Source: Thermobifida halotolerans (lineage in GTDB: Bacteria; Actinomycetota; Actinomycetes; Streptosporangiales; Streptosporangiaceae). From it: 64,000 bases of DNA. Shown here in pieces: positions 1 through 12,001 of the stretch; within the stretch, counting starts at the first letter, position 1; each line of letters begins with the position of its first letter. Where the stretch lies: positions 3,348,001 to 3,412,000 of the forward strand of contig NZ_CP063196.1 in NCBI RefSeq assembly GCF_003574835.2, given 5' to 3'. Position numbers and translations under genes: made by a program. Under the pieces are notes generated by a model. It searched no databases. It was not told where the DNA came from and saw only the letters and a list, made by a program, of their open reading frames with translations.

Positions 1-2010
<2,010 letters not shown>

Positions 2011-2013
2011 GGG

Positions 2014-3657
2014 TTACTTCCCGCCGGTCTTGGCGACCTTGATGGTCTCTTGGCCGACCTCGGACTCGTCCAGCGCCTCGGCCTGGGCCTCGGTGCTGAG
2101 GATGGTGCCGGCGCTGGTCTGGAAGGTCTTCTTGAACTCGCCGATCGCGTCGGTGAGCGCCTCGGCGGTCTCGTCCTCGAACTTGCCGCTCTCACGGATG
2201 CTGTCGAGGATCTTGCCCTGCTCGCGGCGCAGGTAGCCGAGGAACTCCGACTCGAAGCGGCGGATGTCCTCGACCGGGACGTCGTCCAGCTTGCCGGTGG
2301 TGCCGGCCCAGATGGAGACGACCTCCTCCTCCACCGGGAAGGGGGAGTACTGGCCCTGCTTGAGCAGCTCCATGAGGCGGGCGCCCCGCTCCAGCTGCGC
2401 CTTGGAGGCCGCGTCCAGGTCCGAACCGAAGGCGGCGAACGCCTCCAGGTCGCGGTACTGGGCCAGCCCCAGGCGCAGGGTGCCCGAGACCTTCTTCATG
2501 GCCTTGGTCTGCGCGGCGCCACCGACACGGGAGACCGAGATACCGACGTTGATCGCCGGACGCTGACCCTGGTTGAACAGGTCGGACTCCAGGAAGACCT
2601 GGCCGTCGGTGATGGAGATGACGTTGGTCGGGATGTAGGCCGACACGTCGTTGGCCTTGGTCTCGATGATCGGCAGGCCGGTCATCGAACCCGCGCCCAG
2701 CTCGTCGGAGAGCTTCGCGCAGCGCTCCAGCAGACGGGAGTGCAGGTAGAAGACGTCACCGGGGTAGGCCTCGCGGCCCGGCGGGCGACGCAGCAGCAGC
2801 GAGACCGCGCGGTAGGCCTCGGCCTGCTTGGTCAGGTCGTCGAAGACGATGAGGACGTGCTTGCCCTGGTACATCCAGTGCTGGCCGATGGCCGAACCGG
2901 TGTAGGGGGCGATGTACTTGAAGCCCGCGGGGTCGGAGGCGGGAGCCGCCACGATGGTGGTGTACTCCATCGCTCCGGCCTCTTCGAGAGCGCCGCGCAC
3001 ACCGGCGATGGTGGAGCCCTTCTGACCGACCGCGACGTAGATGCAGCGCACCTGCTTGTTCGGGTCGCCGGACTCCCAGTTGGACTTCTGGTTGATGATC
3101 GTGTCGATGCAGACCGCGGTCTTGCCGGTCTGCCGGTCGCCGATGATCAGCTGGCGCTGACCGCGGCCGATCGGGGTCATCGAGTCGATCGCCTTGATGC
3201 CGGTCTGCATCGGCTCGTGGACCGGCTTGCGCTGCATGACCGTGGCCGCCTGGAGTTCGAGCTCGCGACGCTGGGTCGTCTCGATCTCGCCCTTGCCGTC
3301 GATCGGCCGGCCGAGGGGGTCGACCACCCGGCCCAGGTAGGCGTCGCCCACCGGCACCGAGAGGACCTGGCCGGTCCGCCGCACCGTCTGGCCTTCCGCG
3401 ATGTTGGTGAAGTCACCGAGAACGACGACACCGACCTCGCCGATCTCCAGGTTCTGGGCGATGCCCTGGGTGCCGTCCTCGAATTCCAGCAGCTCGTTCG
3501 CCATCGCAGAGGGAAGGCCACTGACGCGGGCGATGCCGTCACCGGAGTAGGTGACGGTTCCGATCTCCTCGCGTGCGGCGGCGTCAGGCTCGTACGACTG
3601 GACGAAGCGCTGCAGCGCGTCCCGGATCTCCTCCGGTCGGATCGTCAGCTCCGCCAT
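2014..3657 (-). CDS. atpA: F1Fo ATP synthase subunit alpha
   Basis: Non-catalytic nucleotide-binding subunit of the F1 hexamer. It is 547 residues, with the Walker A loop GDRQTGKTA near residue 170 and the conserved [26 protein letters not shown] stretch, cited here only by its ends ([14 protein letters not shown], then YLHSRLLER). The C-terminal tail is long (about 40 residues past the core), as in other actinobacteria. It lies between atpH (72-base gap) and atpG (3-base gap) in the standard B-E-F-H-A-G-D order. Confidence 0.98.
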   Translation of the reverse strand: MAELTIRPEEIRDALQRFVQSYEPDAAAREEIGTVTYSGDGIARVSGLPSAMANELLEFEDGTQGIAQNLEIGEVGVVVLGDFTNIAEGQTVRRTGQVLSVPVGDAYLGRVVDPLGRPIDGKGEIETTQRRELELQAATVMQRKPVHEPMQTGIKAIDSMTPIGRGQRQLIIGDRQTGKTAVCIDTIINQKSNWESGDPNKQVRCIYVAVGQKGSTIAGVRGALEEAGAMEYTTIVAAPASDPAGFKYIAPYTGSAIGQHWMYQGKHVLIVFDDLTKQAEAYRAVSLLLRRPPGREAYPGDVFYLHSRLLERCAKLSDELGAGSMTGLPIIETKANDVSAYIPTNVISITDGQVFLESDLFNQGQRPAINVGISVSRVGGAAQTKAMKKVSGTLRLGLAQYRDLEAFAAFGSDLDAASKAQLERGARLMELLKQGQYSPFPVEEEVVSIWAGTTGKLDDVPVEDIRRFESEFLGYLRREQGKILDSIRESGKFEDETAEALTDAIGEFKKTFQTSAGTILSTEAQAEALDESEVGQETIKVAKTGGK

Positions 3658-3729
3658 CTCACGTATGTCCTTGCTCTCATTGGCGCCGCGGTGCGGCGCC
3701 GTGCGTCTTGCGTTCGGTGCGTCGTCGCG

Positions 3730-4539
3730 TCAGCCGGCCAGGCGTCGCCGAATCTCGGCGATGCGCCCCGCGATGGTGCCGTCGATGACCTCGTCGCCCA
3801 CGCGGATGGAGAGTCCACCCACGACCTCCGGCGCGATCTCGATGTTCAGGTGGATGTCCCGCCCGTACGTCCGGGTGAGCGCGGCCTGCAGTCTGGACTG
3901 CTGCGCCTCGCTCATCGGAACCGCGGTCCGTACCACCGCGATGTAGTGCTTGGCCCGCTCGGCCACCAGCTGACTGAAATGGTCAAGACCCTGCTCCAGA
4001 GTACGTCCCCGCGGCCGGGTCGCGGCCTCGGTGATCAGGGCCAGCGTCGCGGCGCCGACCTTGCCCGAGAGCAGGTTCTCCACCAGGGTCCGCTTGTGTT
4101 CGATGGGGACGCCGTCCGCGGTCAGCGCGACGCGGAGCTCGGGCTGACCCGCGACGATCCGACCGAACCGGAACAGTTCGTCCTCGACTCCCTCGAGCTG
4201 CTGGGCGCTGCCGTGCTCGGCGATCGTCGCGAACACGGCGGCCTGCTCGGCGGCGTCGACCAGGTCGCGCGACGCGGACCACCTGGCCCGGACGACGTCG
4301 TTGGCCACGAGGAGGGTGGCCGGCGACACCTTCGCTTCCAGAAGGTCACTGACGAGGGCGGACTTGCTGTCCGGGGAACCGGCCGGGTCCGCCAGCCACC
4401 GGCGCAGGGAGTGCTCCTGCTCCAGCAGGGCCACGACCTCGAAGAGCTCGTGGCCCAACGTGGCCGTGTTGGCGGACGGCAGGATGTCGTCGAGGCGTCG
4501 GATCACCTCGTCCAGTGAGGTTCGGCTGACACCCTGCAT
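3730..4539 (-). CDS. atpH: F1Fo ATP synthase subunit delta
   Basis: Peripheral-stalk subunit that joins the b subunit to the top of F1. About 269 residues, which is the long form usual in actinobacteria. The C-terminal OSCP-like part is recognisable (VRTAVPMSEAQQSRLQAAL, then GGLSIRVGDEVIDGT). I chose the ATG that overlaps the atpF stop as TGATG. A TTG one codon upstream would give the same protein plus one residue. Translational coupling to atpF is likely. Confidence 0.93.
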   Translation of the reverse strand: MQGVSRTSLDEVIRRLDDILPSANTATLGHELFEVVALLEQEHSLRRWLADPAGSPDSKSALVSDLLEAKVSPATLLVANDVVRARWSASRDLVDAAEQAAVFATIAEHGSAQQLEGVEDELFRFGRIVAGQPELRVALTADGVPIEHKRTLVENLLSGKVGAATLALITEAATRPRGRTLEQGLDHFSQLVAERAKHYIAVVRTAVPMSEAQQSRLQAALTRTYGRDIHLNIEIAPEVVGGLSIRVGDEVIDGTIAGRIAEIRRRLAG

Positions 4540-5078
4540 CAACGCACCTCTGCCTGCTGGCTATTCCCGCTCTCCAGTTCGGCGAGGAACCGGTCGATGA
4601 CCCGGCTCTGCGCGTCACTGTCGGCGAGGGTCTCCCCGACGATCCGAGCCGCCAGGTCGGCGGAGAGGGTCCCGATCTCGGTCCGCAGCTGCTCCATGGC
4701 CTGCTGGCGGTCGGCCTCGATCTGGGCGTGCGCCGCCTCGATGATGCGGCGCGCCTCGGCCTGGGCCTCCTCGCGCGCCTCAGCGATGATGGCCGCGCTC
4801 TGCTCGCTGGCCTTCTGCAGCTCGGCCGCGTAGGACCGGTGCGCCTCCTCCAGCTTCTCCCTGAACTGCTGGCGCAGTTCCTCGGCTTGTGCCTCTGCCT
4901 TCTTCGCCCGCTCGATACCACCTTCGATGGAGTCGGCGCGCTCGTCGAGCATCTTCATGACCCTCGGCACGGCGTAGCGGTACACCAGTGCGAAGATCAC
5001 GGCGAAGGCGATGAGGCCGAAGACGAGTTCGTCGATGTGAATCCGTAGAACGTTCTCTTCGGCGGCCAGGCCCAACAT
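4539..5078 (-). CDS. atpF: F1Fo ATP synthase subunit b
   Basis: Membrane-anchored peripheral stalk of Fo. It is 179 residues: one N-terminal transmembrane helix (about residues 14-32, DELVFGLIAFAVIFALVYRY) followed by a long charged coiled coil rich in Ala, Glu, Lys and Arg, which dimerises and reaches up to the delta subunit. The start ATG is preceded by AAGGGG at good spacing. It sits between atpE and atpH in the usual order. Confidence 0.96.
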   Translation of the reverse strand: MLGLAAEENVLRIHIDELVFGLIAFAVIFALVYRYAVPRVMKMLDERADSIEGGIERAKKAEAQAEELRQQFREKLEEAHRSYAAELQKASEQSAAIIAEAREEAQAEARRIIEAAHAQIEADRQQAMEQLRTEIGTLSADLAARIVGETLADSDAQSRVIDRFLAELESGNSQQAEVR

Positions 5079-5127
5079 GGTCAGCGCCCCTTCACGGTTG
5101 GTTGCCTACTTCCTTCGCCGATCCGCC

Positions 5128-5331
5128 CTAGATGGCGAACGCGAGGACGAAGCCCAGCAGGGCGAGCGCCTCGATCAGGGCGAAGCCGATGTAGATGTTG
5201 GTCTGCAGCGGCCCGCGGGCCTCGGGCTGGCGGGCGATGGCCTGCATGCCCAGGCCGAACACGATGCCCACACCGATACCGGCACCGATGACGCTGATGC
5301 CGTAACCGATGACGTTCAGGCTGCCTTCCAT
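5128..5331 (-). CDS. atpE: F1Fo ATP synthase subunit c
   Basis: Proton-carrying rotor ring subunit. A 67-residue hairpin of two membrane helices. The first carries the glycine repeat (GAGIGVGIVFG), the polar loop reads RQPEARG, and the second helix carries the proton-binding Glu54 in FALIEALALLG. The start ATG has a strong AAGGAGAG site. It lies between atpB and atpF. Confidence 0.97.
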   Translation of the reverse strand: MEGSLNVIGYGISVIGAGIGVGIVFGLGMQAIARQPEARGPLQTNIYIGFALIEALALLGFVLAFAI

Positions 5332-5423
5332 TGTCTCTCCTTGAGGATCGTGACCACAGGGCCAGATGGGTTGTCGCGCCTTCCGGGCGGGAGGCACGGA
5401 GAACGGGGTCGGTTCTGCGCGGC

Positions 5424-6260
5424 CTAGTGCGCTTCCTGGGCCTGCCCGATGTACAGGGCGGCGAGCAGGGTGAACACGAAGGCCTGCAGGAACATGATCA
5501 CCAGCTCGAAGGCGGTGAACACGATGAACGCCAGCAGGGCCGAGCCGGAGAACAGCACCGAGATGGTGCCGAAGAGCGGTCCCGCGCTGGGGTTGAACAT
5601 GTACCAGCCGCCCGCGGCGAACGTGGCGAGCAGCAGGTGTCCGGCGAACATGGTCGCGAACAGACGGATGGCGTGCGTCGCGGGGCGGATGACGAAGTTC
5701 GAGAGCACCTCGATCGGCACCAGCAGCGGCAGGATCCAGACCGGCGCCCCGGAGGGGACGACCCCGCCGTGCGCGCGGATGCCCACCACGATGAAGGTGA
5801 TGTAGACGATCAGCGCGAGGCCGACCGGGTAGGACAGGTTGCTGGGCACCGGCAGCTGCAGGAAGGGGATGATCCCCATGATGTTCATCGCGAAGATGAA
5901 CAGGAACAGCGAGACCAGCAGCGGCAGGTACTTGTCGCCCTTCTTCCCCATCATCGGCCGCGAGATCTGCTCGCGGACGAAGAGGACGACGGTCTCGATG
6001 ATGCTCTGCCCGCGGTTCGGGACGACCGACAGCCTGCGCGTCGTCCACCACAGGAACAGCGCCACCAGCGCGGTGGCCACCAGGAGCAGCACCGCGTACT
6101 TGGTGATGCCGCTGGTGTAGGGAAGCGCCTCGCTGTAGTCGCCCCAGGACCACGGGGACGGGAAGAAGATGTCGACGGAGGGGGCCTCGAAGCCGGGGCC
6201 TCCCGGCGTGAACAGACCACCACCGCCCTCGGCAGCGAGGTTGAGCGTGTCAGCACTCAC
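5424..6260 (-). CDS. atpB: F1Fo ATP synthase subunit a
   Basis: Stator half-channel subunit of Fo, which passes protons to the c ring. It is 278 residues with about six membrane helices. The essential arginine is visible in the helix NFVIRPATHAIRLFATMFAGH, here quoted as NFVIRPATHAIRLFATMF. The GTG start (MSADTLNLA) is preceded by AAGGG. First of the canonical atp genes, following the small AtpI/AtpZ-like proteins. Confidence 0.97.
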   Translation of the reverse strand: MSADTLNLAAEGGGGLFTPGGPGFEAPSVDIFFPSPWSWGDYSEALPYTSGITKYAVLLLVATALVALFLWWTTRRLSVVPNRGQSIIETVVLFVREQISRPMMGKKGDKYLPLLVSLFLFIFAMNIMGIIPFLQLPVPSNLSYPVGLALIVYITFIVVGIRAHGGVVPSGAPVWILPLLVPIEVLSNFVIRPATHAIRLFATMFAGHLLLATFAAGGWYMFNPSAGPLFGTISVLFSGSALLAFIVFTAFELVIMFLQAFVFTLLAALYIGQAQEAH

Positions 6261-6386
6261 GGCGAACCCTTCCGTCGTGAATCAAGAAGATCTGGTCAGT
6301 CTTGAGCGGACCGGCAACGGCGGTCAGCGTGGGCTCCCCCGGCCGTCCCGGCTCGCGCCGTCGGCGGGTGGAGTTGGAGGAGGCGG

Positions 6387-6620
6387 TTACCGGGACCGGG
6401 CGTGGAGCCTGGCGAAGACCATGTACAGCGCCAATCCCAGCCCGAGCAGGATGCCGATGGGCAGGAACAGCGCCTGGTGGTCCGTTAATCGGTCGAGCAG
6501 CCAACCCGCACCGCCCCACACGACCATTCCGGACACGAGCAGGGAGACGATGCCGACTCCGTCGACCGCGGTCTCGGCGGGTTCCTGGGAGGTCTCGTCC
6601 GGTTTCCGCGGCTCGCTCAT
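6387..6620 (-). CDS. Small AtpZ/AtpI-like membrane protein
   Basis: A small protein with two membrane helices (about 77 residues) directly upstream of atpB. The helices (VSLLVSGMVVWGGAGWLLD and ALFLPIGILLGLGLALYMVF) and the spacing match the AtpZ/AtpI family, proposed to help c-ring assembly or divalent-cation movement in the ATP synthase. I chose the ATG starting MSEPRK because GGAG lies seven bases upstream. An ATG six codons earlier (MFRSDE) is possible. Confidence 0.8.
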   Translation of the reverse strand: MSEPRKPDETSQEPAETAVDGVGIVSLLVSGMVVWGGAGWLLDRLTDHQALFLPIGILLGLGLALYMVFARLHARSR

Positions 6621-6704
6621 CTCGTCGCTCCGGAACATAGCAGGTTGTCGCGATTGTCCGTACAGCGGGGGGCGGATACCGGACGTCGTGCCGCACCGCG
6701 CACA

Positions 6705-7148
6705 TCACGTGTTCTCACGCCGGGTCTCCAGACCGGAGGCGGCGCTCGGCTCCGGATCGACGTGCGGGGTCTTGGAGGTCGCCAGCACGCGCACGTGGCC
6801 GCCCAGCCAGGAGACCACGCACAGCAGCGAGGTGACCGCGAACGCGGTCGTGTCCAGCCATGCGGGGTCGACGTTGCGGAGCACGAGCAGCGCGACCGCC
6901 AGGATCACCGCCTTGACGAAGAAGGCGCCCAGCGTGGCCGGCATGAACAGTTCCGGGTTGCGTTTGCTGACCTGGGCCACCACCCACCCGGAGACACCGA
7001 AGAAGGCAAGAACCAGCAGCAGTGCGGACAGCGCGCCGAGAGCACCGGCCGTGCCCGAGATCAGGAAGAAGACGGCGGTACTGCCGCCTCCGACCACCAG
7101 TGTGGGAATCGCGGCGCCGCGGAGAACCTTGGCGTCGTGTTCCTGCAT
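6705..7148 (-). CDS. atpI: AtpI-like ATP synthase accessory membrane protein
   Basis: About 147 residues with four predicted membrane helices, located before atpB at the position of Rv1303 in Mycobacterium. AtpI homologues assist assembly of the c ring; the function here is inferred from position and topology. The ATG start (MQEHDAKV) has GGAG at good spacing. A GTG 17 codons earlier is open but has no clear ribosome site. The C-terminal tail after the fourth helix is short and hydrophilic. Confidence 0.8.
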   Translation of the reverse strand: MQEHDAKVLRGAAIPTLVVGGGSTAVFFLISGTAGALGALSALLLVLAFFGVSGWVVAQVSKRNPELFMPATLGAFFVKAVILAVALLVLRNVDPAWLDTTAFAVTSLLCVVSWLGGHVRVLATSKTPHVDPEPSAASGLETRRENT

Positions 7149-7377
7149 GCGTGAACTCCGGTGTTGTGCTGTGAGGTGCTTGCTCGTGAAAGCTATCACA
7201 AGGTTTCGACACCGTTTCCCACGGGCAGCTTTACGTCCCCCTTATCGGTCCCGGGATCGCCGCCGTGGTCGTGCCTCCCTCCGGGTTGTCTGTTAGGTCA
7301 CCCTGCTGCTTTTTCGAGCGTTAAGGCCTGGTTCACGGGTCTTTACCCGGCTCTGTCCGCTGATCAAGTGCGCTGAA

Positions 7378-8541
7378 TCACTTTTCCCCGAACGCTCCGT
7401 GGCCGTCCGTGACGGCGGTGTCAGCCGTTCGCGCCCTCAGCCGCGCGCGGCGCCGCAGCCGCGGCAGCGTGATCAGACCGACCGCGCAGATCGCTACCAA
7501 TGTGGTAACGCTCAGGACGATCATCGGCGCGTCGAAGATCGACAGTGACACCGCCGCGAACGAGATGATCGCCGCCCACAGGTACATCAGCAGCACCGCC
7601 CGCGCGTGGGAGTGGCCGAGTTCCAGCAGTCGGTGGTGCAGGTGCTTCTTGTCGGGCGCGAACGGCGACTTGCCCGCCAGCGTCCGCCGCGCCACCGCGA
7701 GCACCAGGTCGGCCAGCGGAAGGGCGAGCGCCAGCAGCGGAAGCAGGATCGGCAGGAAGGCGACCAGGCCGCTGGAGTCGAAGTGGGCGACCGCGTTGGC
7801 CTGGAACTCACCGGTCACGGTGATGGTGATGGAGGCCAGGAGCAGGCCGATCAGCATCGAACCGGTGTCCCCCATGAACACCCGCGCCGGGTTGAAGTTG
7901 TGGATGAGGAAGCCCGCGCAGACCCCGACCAGGATGATCGCGATCATGGCGGGGTAGGACTGCCGGTCGAATCCCTGGTCGACGGCGACCACGTAGTAGT
8001 AGGTGAAGAAGGCCGCCGCCGCGATCGCGACGATTCCCGACGCCAGGCCGTCCAGTCCGTCGGCGAAGTTGACCGCGTTGATGGTGACCACGATCAGCAG
8101 CACCGACAGCAGGGTGCCGAGTTCGGGGCCGAGGACGAGCGTGGTGCCCGGCAGCGGCAGCCACAGCAACTGCACGCCCTGCGACACCAGGATGCCCGCG
8201 GCGACGATCTGCCCGGCCAGCTTGGGGACGGGCGCCATGCCCCACCGGTCGTCGATGACCCCGATCACCACGATCAGGGCGCCCGCCACCAGCAGTCCCC
8301 GCCACCAGGTCTGGTCGAAGAACACCTCGCGCAGGTGCGGTAGCTGCGCCGAGATGAGCAGCGCCGCGGCGAACCCGCCGTACATGGCGATCCCGCCCAT
8401 CCGGGGGATGGGCTCGGTGTGCACGTCCCGGTCGCGGACCGGGGGGACCGCGCCGAAGGCGATCGCGGCGTTGCGGACCAGCGGGGTCAGCAGGTGGGTG
8501 ACCGCCACGGCGATGACAAAGGTGAGCGCGTACTCACGCAC
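7378..8541 (-). CDS. wecA: Undecaprenyl-phosphate GlcNAc-1-phosphate transferase (WecA-like)
   Basis: MraY/WecA family sugar-1-phosphate transferase, 387 residues with about ten membrane helices. It transfers a sugar phosphate from a UDP-sugar to polyprenyl phosphate at the cytoplasmic face. Family motifs are present: the VNFADGLDGLASG loop, the NFNPARVFMGDTGSM loop and the HHRLLELGHSHAR loop. It occupies the place of Rv1302 in M. tuberculosis, where WecA starts arabinogalactan linkage-unit synthesis. In this organism it more likely starts a teichoic acid or other wall polymer. This is inference. Confidence 0.9.
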   Translation of the reverse strand: MREYALTFVIAVAVTHLLTPLVRNAAIAFGAVPPVRDRDVHTEPIPRMGGIAMYGGFAAALLISAQLPHLREVFFDQTWWRGLLVAGALIVVIGVIDDRWGMAPVPKLAGQIVAAGILVSQGVQLLWLPLPGTTLVLGPELGTLLSVLLIVVTINAVNFADGLDGLASGIVAIAAAAFFTYYYVVAVDQGFDRQSYPAMIAIILVGVCAGFLIHNFNPARVFMGDTGSMLIGLLLASITITVTGEFQANAVAHFDSSGLVAFLPILLPLLALALPLADLVLAVARRTLAGKSPFAPDKKHLHHRLLELGHSHARAVLLMYLWAAIISFAAVSLSIFDAPMIVLSVTTLVAICAVGLITLPRLRRRARLRARTADTAVTDGHGAFGEK

Positions 8542-8686
8542 GGCGTTGCGGAGCCTTCCGTGGACCGGCCGCGCCGTCTCGGCGGCGCGGCGCGTGTTCT
8601 GGGCTGAGAGGTGACATCGACGCTAGCACTGCGCGGCGGCGCCGGAGACCGCGACTCGCGGCGCCCCTGCCGGCGTCGCCGTTCGG

Positions 8687-9469
8687 TCAGACCGCGCTCG
8701 ACCCGTTCTGCCCGGAGGGGGCGGGTCCGTCCTCCTCCGTCTTCTCCTCCGCCGCCTCCCCGGCCTTCTCAACGGGTTCCGGGGCGCTCGACGCGACGGC
8801 TCCCACCCTGCGGCCGGGACGCTTGAGCTCGTTGACGACGGTGCCGCACACGGCCCGCAGCCGCTCGATGCCGATCGCTCCCGAGCGCAGGACGCGCGGC
8901 ACGGCGTAGGTCAGGTCGATGATGGTCGACGGCGGCGTGTCGACGCAGGGACCGGCGTCGAGGTAGACGCCGACGCTGTCGCCCAACTGCTCCACGGCCT
9001 GCTCGACCGTGGTGGCGACCGGGTTCCCGGTGACGTGGGCCCCGCTGACCGCCATCGGTCCGACCTCCTTGAGCAGTTCCAGCGCCACCGGATGCATCGG
9101 CATGCGCACCGCGACGGTGCCCTTGGTGTCGCCCAGGTCCCAGGAGAGGCTGGGGGTGGCCGCGCACACGAGGGTGAGCGGGCCGGGCCAGAACTCCTCG
9201 ATCAGGTCCTGGCCGTGCCTGCCGAGGTCGTCGACGAGCGCCTGGGCGGCACGGACCGTGCCGACCAGCACCGACGGCGGCGCCTCGCGTCCGCGGCCCC
9301 GGGCCCTGCGCAGAGCCGCCACCGCGCCGGGGCTGAAGGCGTCCGCACCGACCCCGTAGACGGTGTCGGTGGGCAGGACCACCAGTTCGCCGCGGCGCAC
9401 GGTGGAGGCCGCGTCCGCGATCCCGGTCTTGTGTTGTTCCTCGTCCGCACAGTCGTACCTGCGGCTCAC
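8687..9469 (-). CDS. tsaC: L-threonylcarbamoyladenylate synthase (Sua5/TsaC)
   Basis: Makes threonylcarbamoyl-AMP from threonine, bicarbonate and ATP for the t6A37 modification of ANN-reading tRNAs. 260 residues. The YrdC fold is recognisable from VVLPTDTVYGVGADA near the N-terminus, then SVLVGT, and the GTVAVRMPMHPVALELL stretch. The last 35 residues are a Glu/Pro/Ser-rich tail beyond the fold. GTG start with an AGGTGAGG site. It lies between prmC and wecA, as in Mycobacterium (Rv1301). Confidence 0.93.
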   Translation of the reverse strand: MSRRYDCADEEQHKTGIADAASTVRRGELVVLPTDTVYGVGADAFSPGAVAALRRARGRGREAPPSVLVGTVRAAQALVDDLGRHGQDLIEEFWPGPLTLVCAATPSLSWDLGDTKGTVAVRMPMHPVALELLKEVGPMAVSGAHVTGNPVATTVEQAVEQLGDSVGVYLDAGPCVDTPPSTIIDLTYAVPRVLRSGAIGIERLRAVCGTVVNELKRPGRRVGAVASSAPEPVEKAGEAAEEKTEEDGPAPSGQNGSSAV

Positions 9470-9519
9470 AACCTCACCTCGGTCTACTCAGGGGTCGTCG
9501 GGCGTGCCACGCGGCCCGC

Positions 9520-10377
9520 TCAGTCCACGGCGCGCCGGGCCACCACGAACCGGTCCCGGTGCGCGAGGTCCTTGCGGTTGAGCACGTCACGCCAGCCGAG
9601 CGATTCGGGAAAGAGCGGCGGAATGTCGATTCCCTGTCCGTCGCCGTGCTCGATGGCCATGAACCCGCCCGGGCGCAGCAGTCGGCGTCCGACCGACTCC
9701 AGCGCGCGGATCATGTCGAGGCCGTCGGGTCCCGCCCACAGCGCGGGAGCGGGATCGTGGTCGCGGACCTCCGGCGGGATGTCGTCGGCGCCGTCGAGGG
9801 GCACGTAGGGGGGGTTGGTGATGACCAGGTCCACCTGGCCGTCGTAGTCGGGCAGGCAGGTTCTCATGTCGGCGTGGTGGGCGGTGATCCGTCCGGCCAG
9901 GCCGCTGTCCGCGATGTTGCGCCGCGCCCACGACAGCGCGGTCTCGTCCAGTTCGACGGCGTGGACGCGGGAGCGGGGCACCTCCTGGGCCACGGAGATG
10001 GCGATGGCGCCCGATCCGGTTCCCAGGTCCACCACCAGGGGGTCGGCGACGTCCATGGCGCGCAGGACGTCGATCGCCCAGGACACCATCATCTCGGTCT
10101 CGGGGCGCGGGACGAAGACGCCCGGCCCCACCCGCAGTTCCAGGTAACGGAAGTAGGCGCGGCCGGTGATGTGCTGCAGCGGCTCGCGTGCCGCGCGGCG
10201 GGCGACGCACTCCCAGTAGCGGGCGTCGAAGTCGCTGTCGGCGACGGTGTGCAGTTCCCCTCGACGGACGCCGTGCACGAACGCCGCGAGTTCTTCGGCG
10301 TCGGTGCGGGGCGAGGCGACTCCGGCCTCGGCGAGCCGGAGTGTGGCCCGTGCGACCTCGTCGAGCAGGAGGTTCAC
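9520..10377 (-). CDS. prmC: Peptide chain release factor N5-glutamine methyltransferase
   Basis: Methylates the Gln of the GGQ motif in RF1 and RF2, using S-adenosylmethionine. 285 residues. An N-terminal helical domain is followed by the methyltransferase fold with [14 protein letters not shown] (SAM binding) and the catalytic NPPY motif in [11 protein letters not shown]. The GTG start overlaps the prfA stop by four bases (GTGA), so the enzyme is translationally coupled to its own substrate. Confidence 0.96.
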   Translation of the reverse strand: MNLLLDEVARATLRLAEAGVASPRTDAEELAAFVHGVRRGELHTVADSDFDARYWECVARRAAREPLQHITGRAYFRYLELRVGPGVFVPRPETEMMVSWAIDVLRAMDVADPLVVDLGTGSGAIAISVAQEVPRSRVHAVELDETALSWARRNIADSGLAGRITAHHADMRTCLPDYDGQVDLVITNPPYVPLDGADDIPPEVRDHDPAPALWAGPDGLDMIRALESVGRRLLRPGGFMAIEHGDGQGIDIPPLFPESLGWRDVLNRKDLAHRDRFVVARRAVD

Positions 10378-11438
10378 TGCTGGGCGGCCTCCAGCCGCTC
10401 CTTGGTGTCGGCGTCCATGAGGGCCTGGATCACCCCGCTCAGGTCTCCGTCGAGCACCTGGTCGAGGTTGTAGGCCTTGTAGCCGACCCGGTGGTCGGAG
10501 ATGCGGTTCTCGGGGAAGTTGTAGGTGCGCACCCGTTCGGAGCGGTCCACGGTGCGGACCTGGCTCTTGCGTTCGGCCTGGGCCTCGGCGTCGGCCGCGG
10601 CCTGCGCCTCGGCCAGCAGGCGGGCCCGCAGCACGCGCAGGGCCTGCTCCCTGTTCTGCAACTGGCTCTTCTCGTTCTGGCAGGAGACCACGATGCCGGT
10701 CGGCAGGTGGGTGATGCGCACCGCCGAGTCGGTGGTGTTGACGCTCTGGCCGCCGGGCCCCGAGGAGCGGTAGACGTCGATGCGCAGCTCGTTCTCGTTG
10801 ATCTCCACCTCGATCTCCTCGGCCTCGGGCGCCACCAGCACGCCGACGGCCGAGGTGTGGATGCGCCCCTGGGACTCGGTGACCGGGACGCGCTGCACGC
10901 GGTGCACCCCGCCCTCGAACTTCAACCGCTGCCACACGCCCTGGCCGGGCTCGGCGCCCCTGCTCTTGACCGCGACGGTGATGTCCTTGTAGCCGCCCAG
11001 GTCGGAGTGGGTGGCGCTGATGACCTCGGTCTTCCAGCCCTGGCGTTCGGAGTAGCGCAGGTACATGCGCACCAGGTCGCTGGCGAACAGCGCGGACTCC
11101 TCACCGCCCTCCCCGGCCTTGACCTCCAGGATGACGTCCTTGTCGTCGTTGGGGTCGCGCGGGACGAGCAGGGTGCGCAGTCGCTCGACCAGTTCCTCGC
11201 GTTGGGCGGTGAGCTGCTTGGCCTCGTCGGCGAAGGCCGGGTCCTCGGCCGCCAACTCCTGGGCGGCCTCGATGTCGCTCTCGACCTGGGTCAGTTCGCG
11301 GTAGGCGGCGATGATGGGGGTGAGCTGGGAATAGCGTTTGGCCAGGTTGCGCGCCTGCGCCTGGTCGGCGTGCACGGCTGGGTCGGCGAGCTGCTGCTCC
11401 AGCTCGTAGTACTCGCCGAGAAGGTCGTCCAGCTTCAC
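10374..11438 (-). CDS. prfA: Peptide chain release factor 1
   Basis: Recognises UAA and UAG and triggers peptide release. 354 residues. Domain 2 carries the PVT tripeptide that defines RF1 ([17 protein letters not shown]). Domain 3 carries the universal GGQ motif ([18 protein letters not shown]). The GTG start has only a weak purine stretch (AAGAAG) upstream. It is followed directly by prmC, which modifies the GGQ glutamine. Confidence 0.97.
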   Translation of the reverse strand: MKLDDLLGEYYELEQQLADPAVHADQAQARNLAKRYSQLTPIIAAYRELTQVESDIEAAQELAAEDPAFADEAKQLTAQREELVERLRTLLVPRDPNDDKDVILEVKAGEGGEESALFASDLVRMYLRYSERQGWKTEVISATHSDLGGYKDITVAVKSRGAEPGQGVWQRLKFEGGVHRVQRVPVTESQGRIHTSAVGVLVAPEAEEIEVEINENELRIDVYRSSGPGGQSVNTTDSAVRITHLPTGIVVSCQNEKSQLQNREQALRVLRARLLAEAQAAADAEAQAERKSQVRTVDRSERVRTYNFPENRISDHRVGYKAYNLDQVLDGDLSGVIQALMDADTKERLEAAQQ

Positions 11439-11531
11439 TTCTTCTTACATCTCCACACGGCGTCGGATCGGACGGGAGCGGTGGTGCCGGTGGCGCGCCC
11501 CGTGGTTGCGGGCGCGCCACCGCCGACGCGT

Positions 11532-11741
11532 CTACCTGCGCTTGCCGAAGCGCTTCTCGAAGCGGGCGACCCGGCCGCCGGTGTCCAGAATCTTCTGCTT
11601 GCCCGTGTAGAACGGGTGGCAGGAGGAGCAGATCTCGGCCCGGATGGTGCCGCTGGGGGCGGTGCTCCGAGTGACGAAGGTGTTTCCGCAGGTGCAGGTC
11701 ACCTGCGTGACGTGGTATTCGGGGTGGATGCCGGGTTTCAT
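11532..11741 (-). CDS. rpmE: 50S ribosomal protein L31 (zinc-binding form)
   Basis: A 69-residue ribosomal protein with all four zinc ligands: Cys16 and Cys18 (TCTCGN), then Cys38 and Cys41 ([11 protein letters not shown]). It is therefore the C+ paralogue used in zinc-replete cells. The ATG is preceded by a clear GGAG site. It sits between rho and prfA, its usual actinobacterial place. Confidence 0.97.
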   Translation of the reverse strand: MKPGIHPEYHVTQVTCTCGNTFVTRSTAPSGTIRAEICSSCHPFYTGKQKILDTGGRVARFEKRFGKRR

Positions 11742-12001
11742 GTGTTCTCCTCGCTAGTGGCGGTCGCCGGACGCACGCGGCGTTCGCCTCGGAAGTGGGG
11801 CGGGCGTGCGCGAACCGGTACCGCGGCGGTCGCTGTACCAAGTCTGCCAGACCGTGGAACCGCAATCGTCCAGCGCGTATTCCTGGGCGGACGGTGCGTC
11901 GCCGACGGCGCGCGGGGTGAGAGAGCGCGGCGACCCCCGCGTCGCGCGATGGGTCGCCGGGCTGCCGCTCCGCCGGTGCGGGCGCCGCACCGGCGGAGAC
12001 G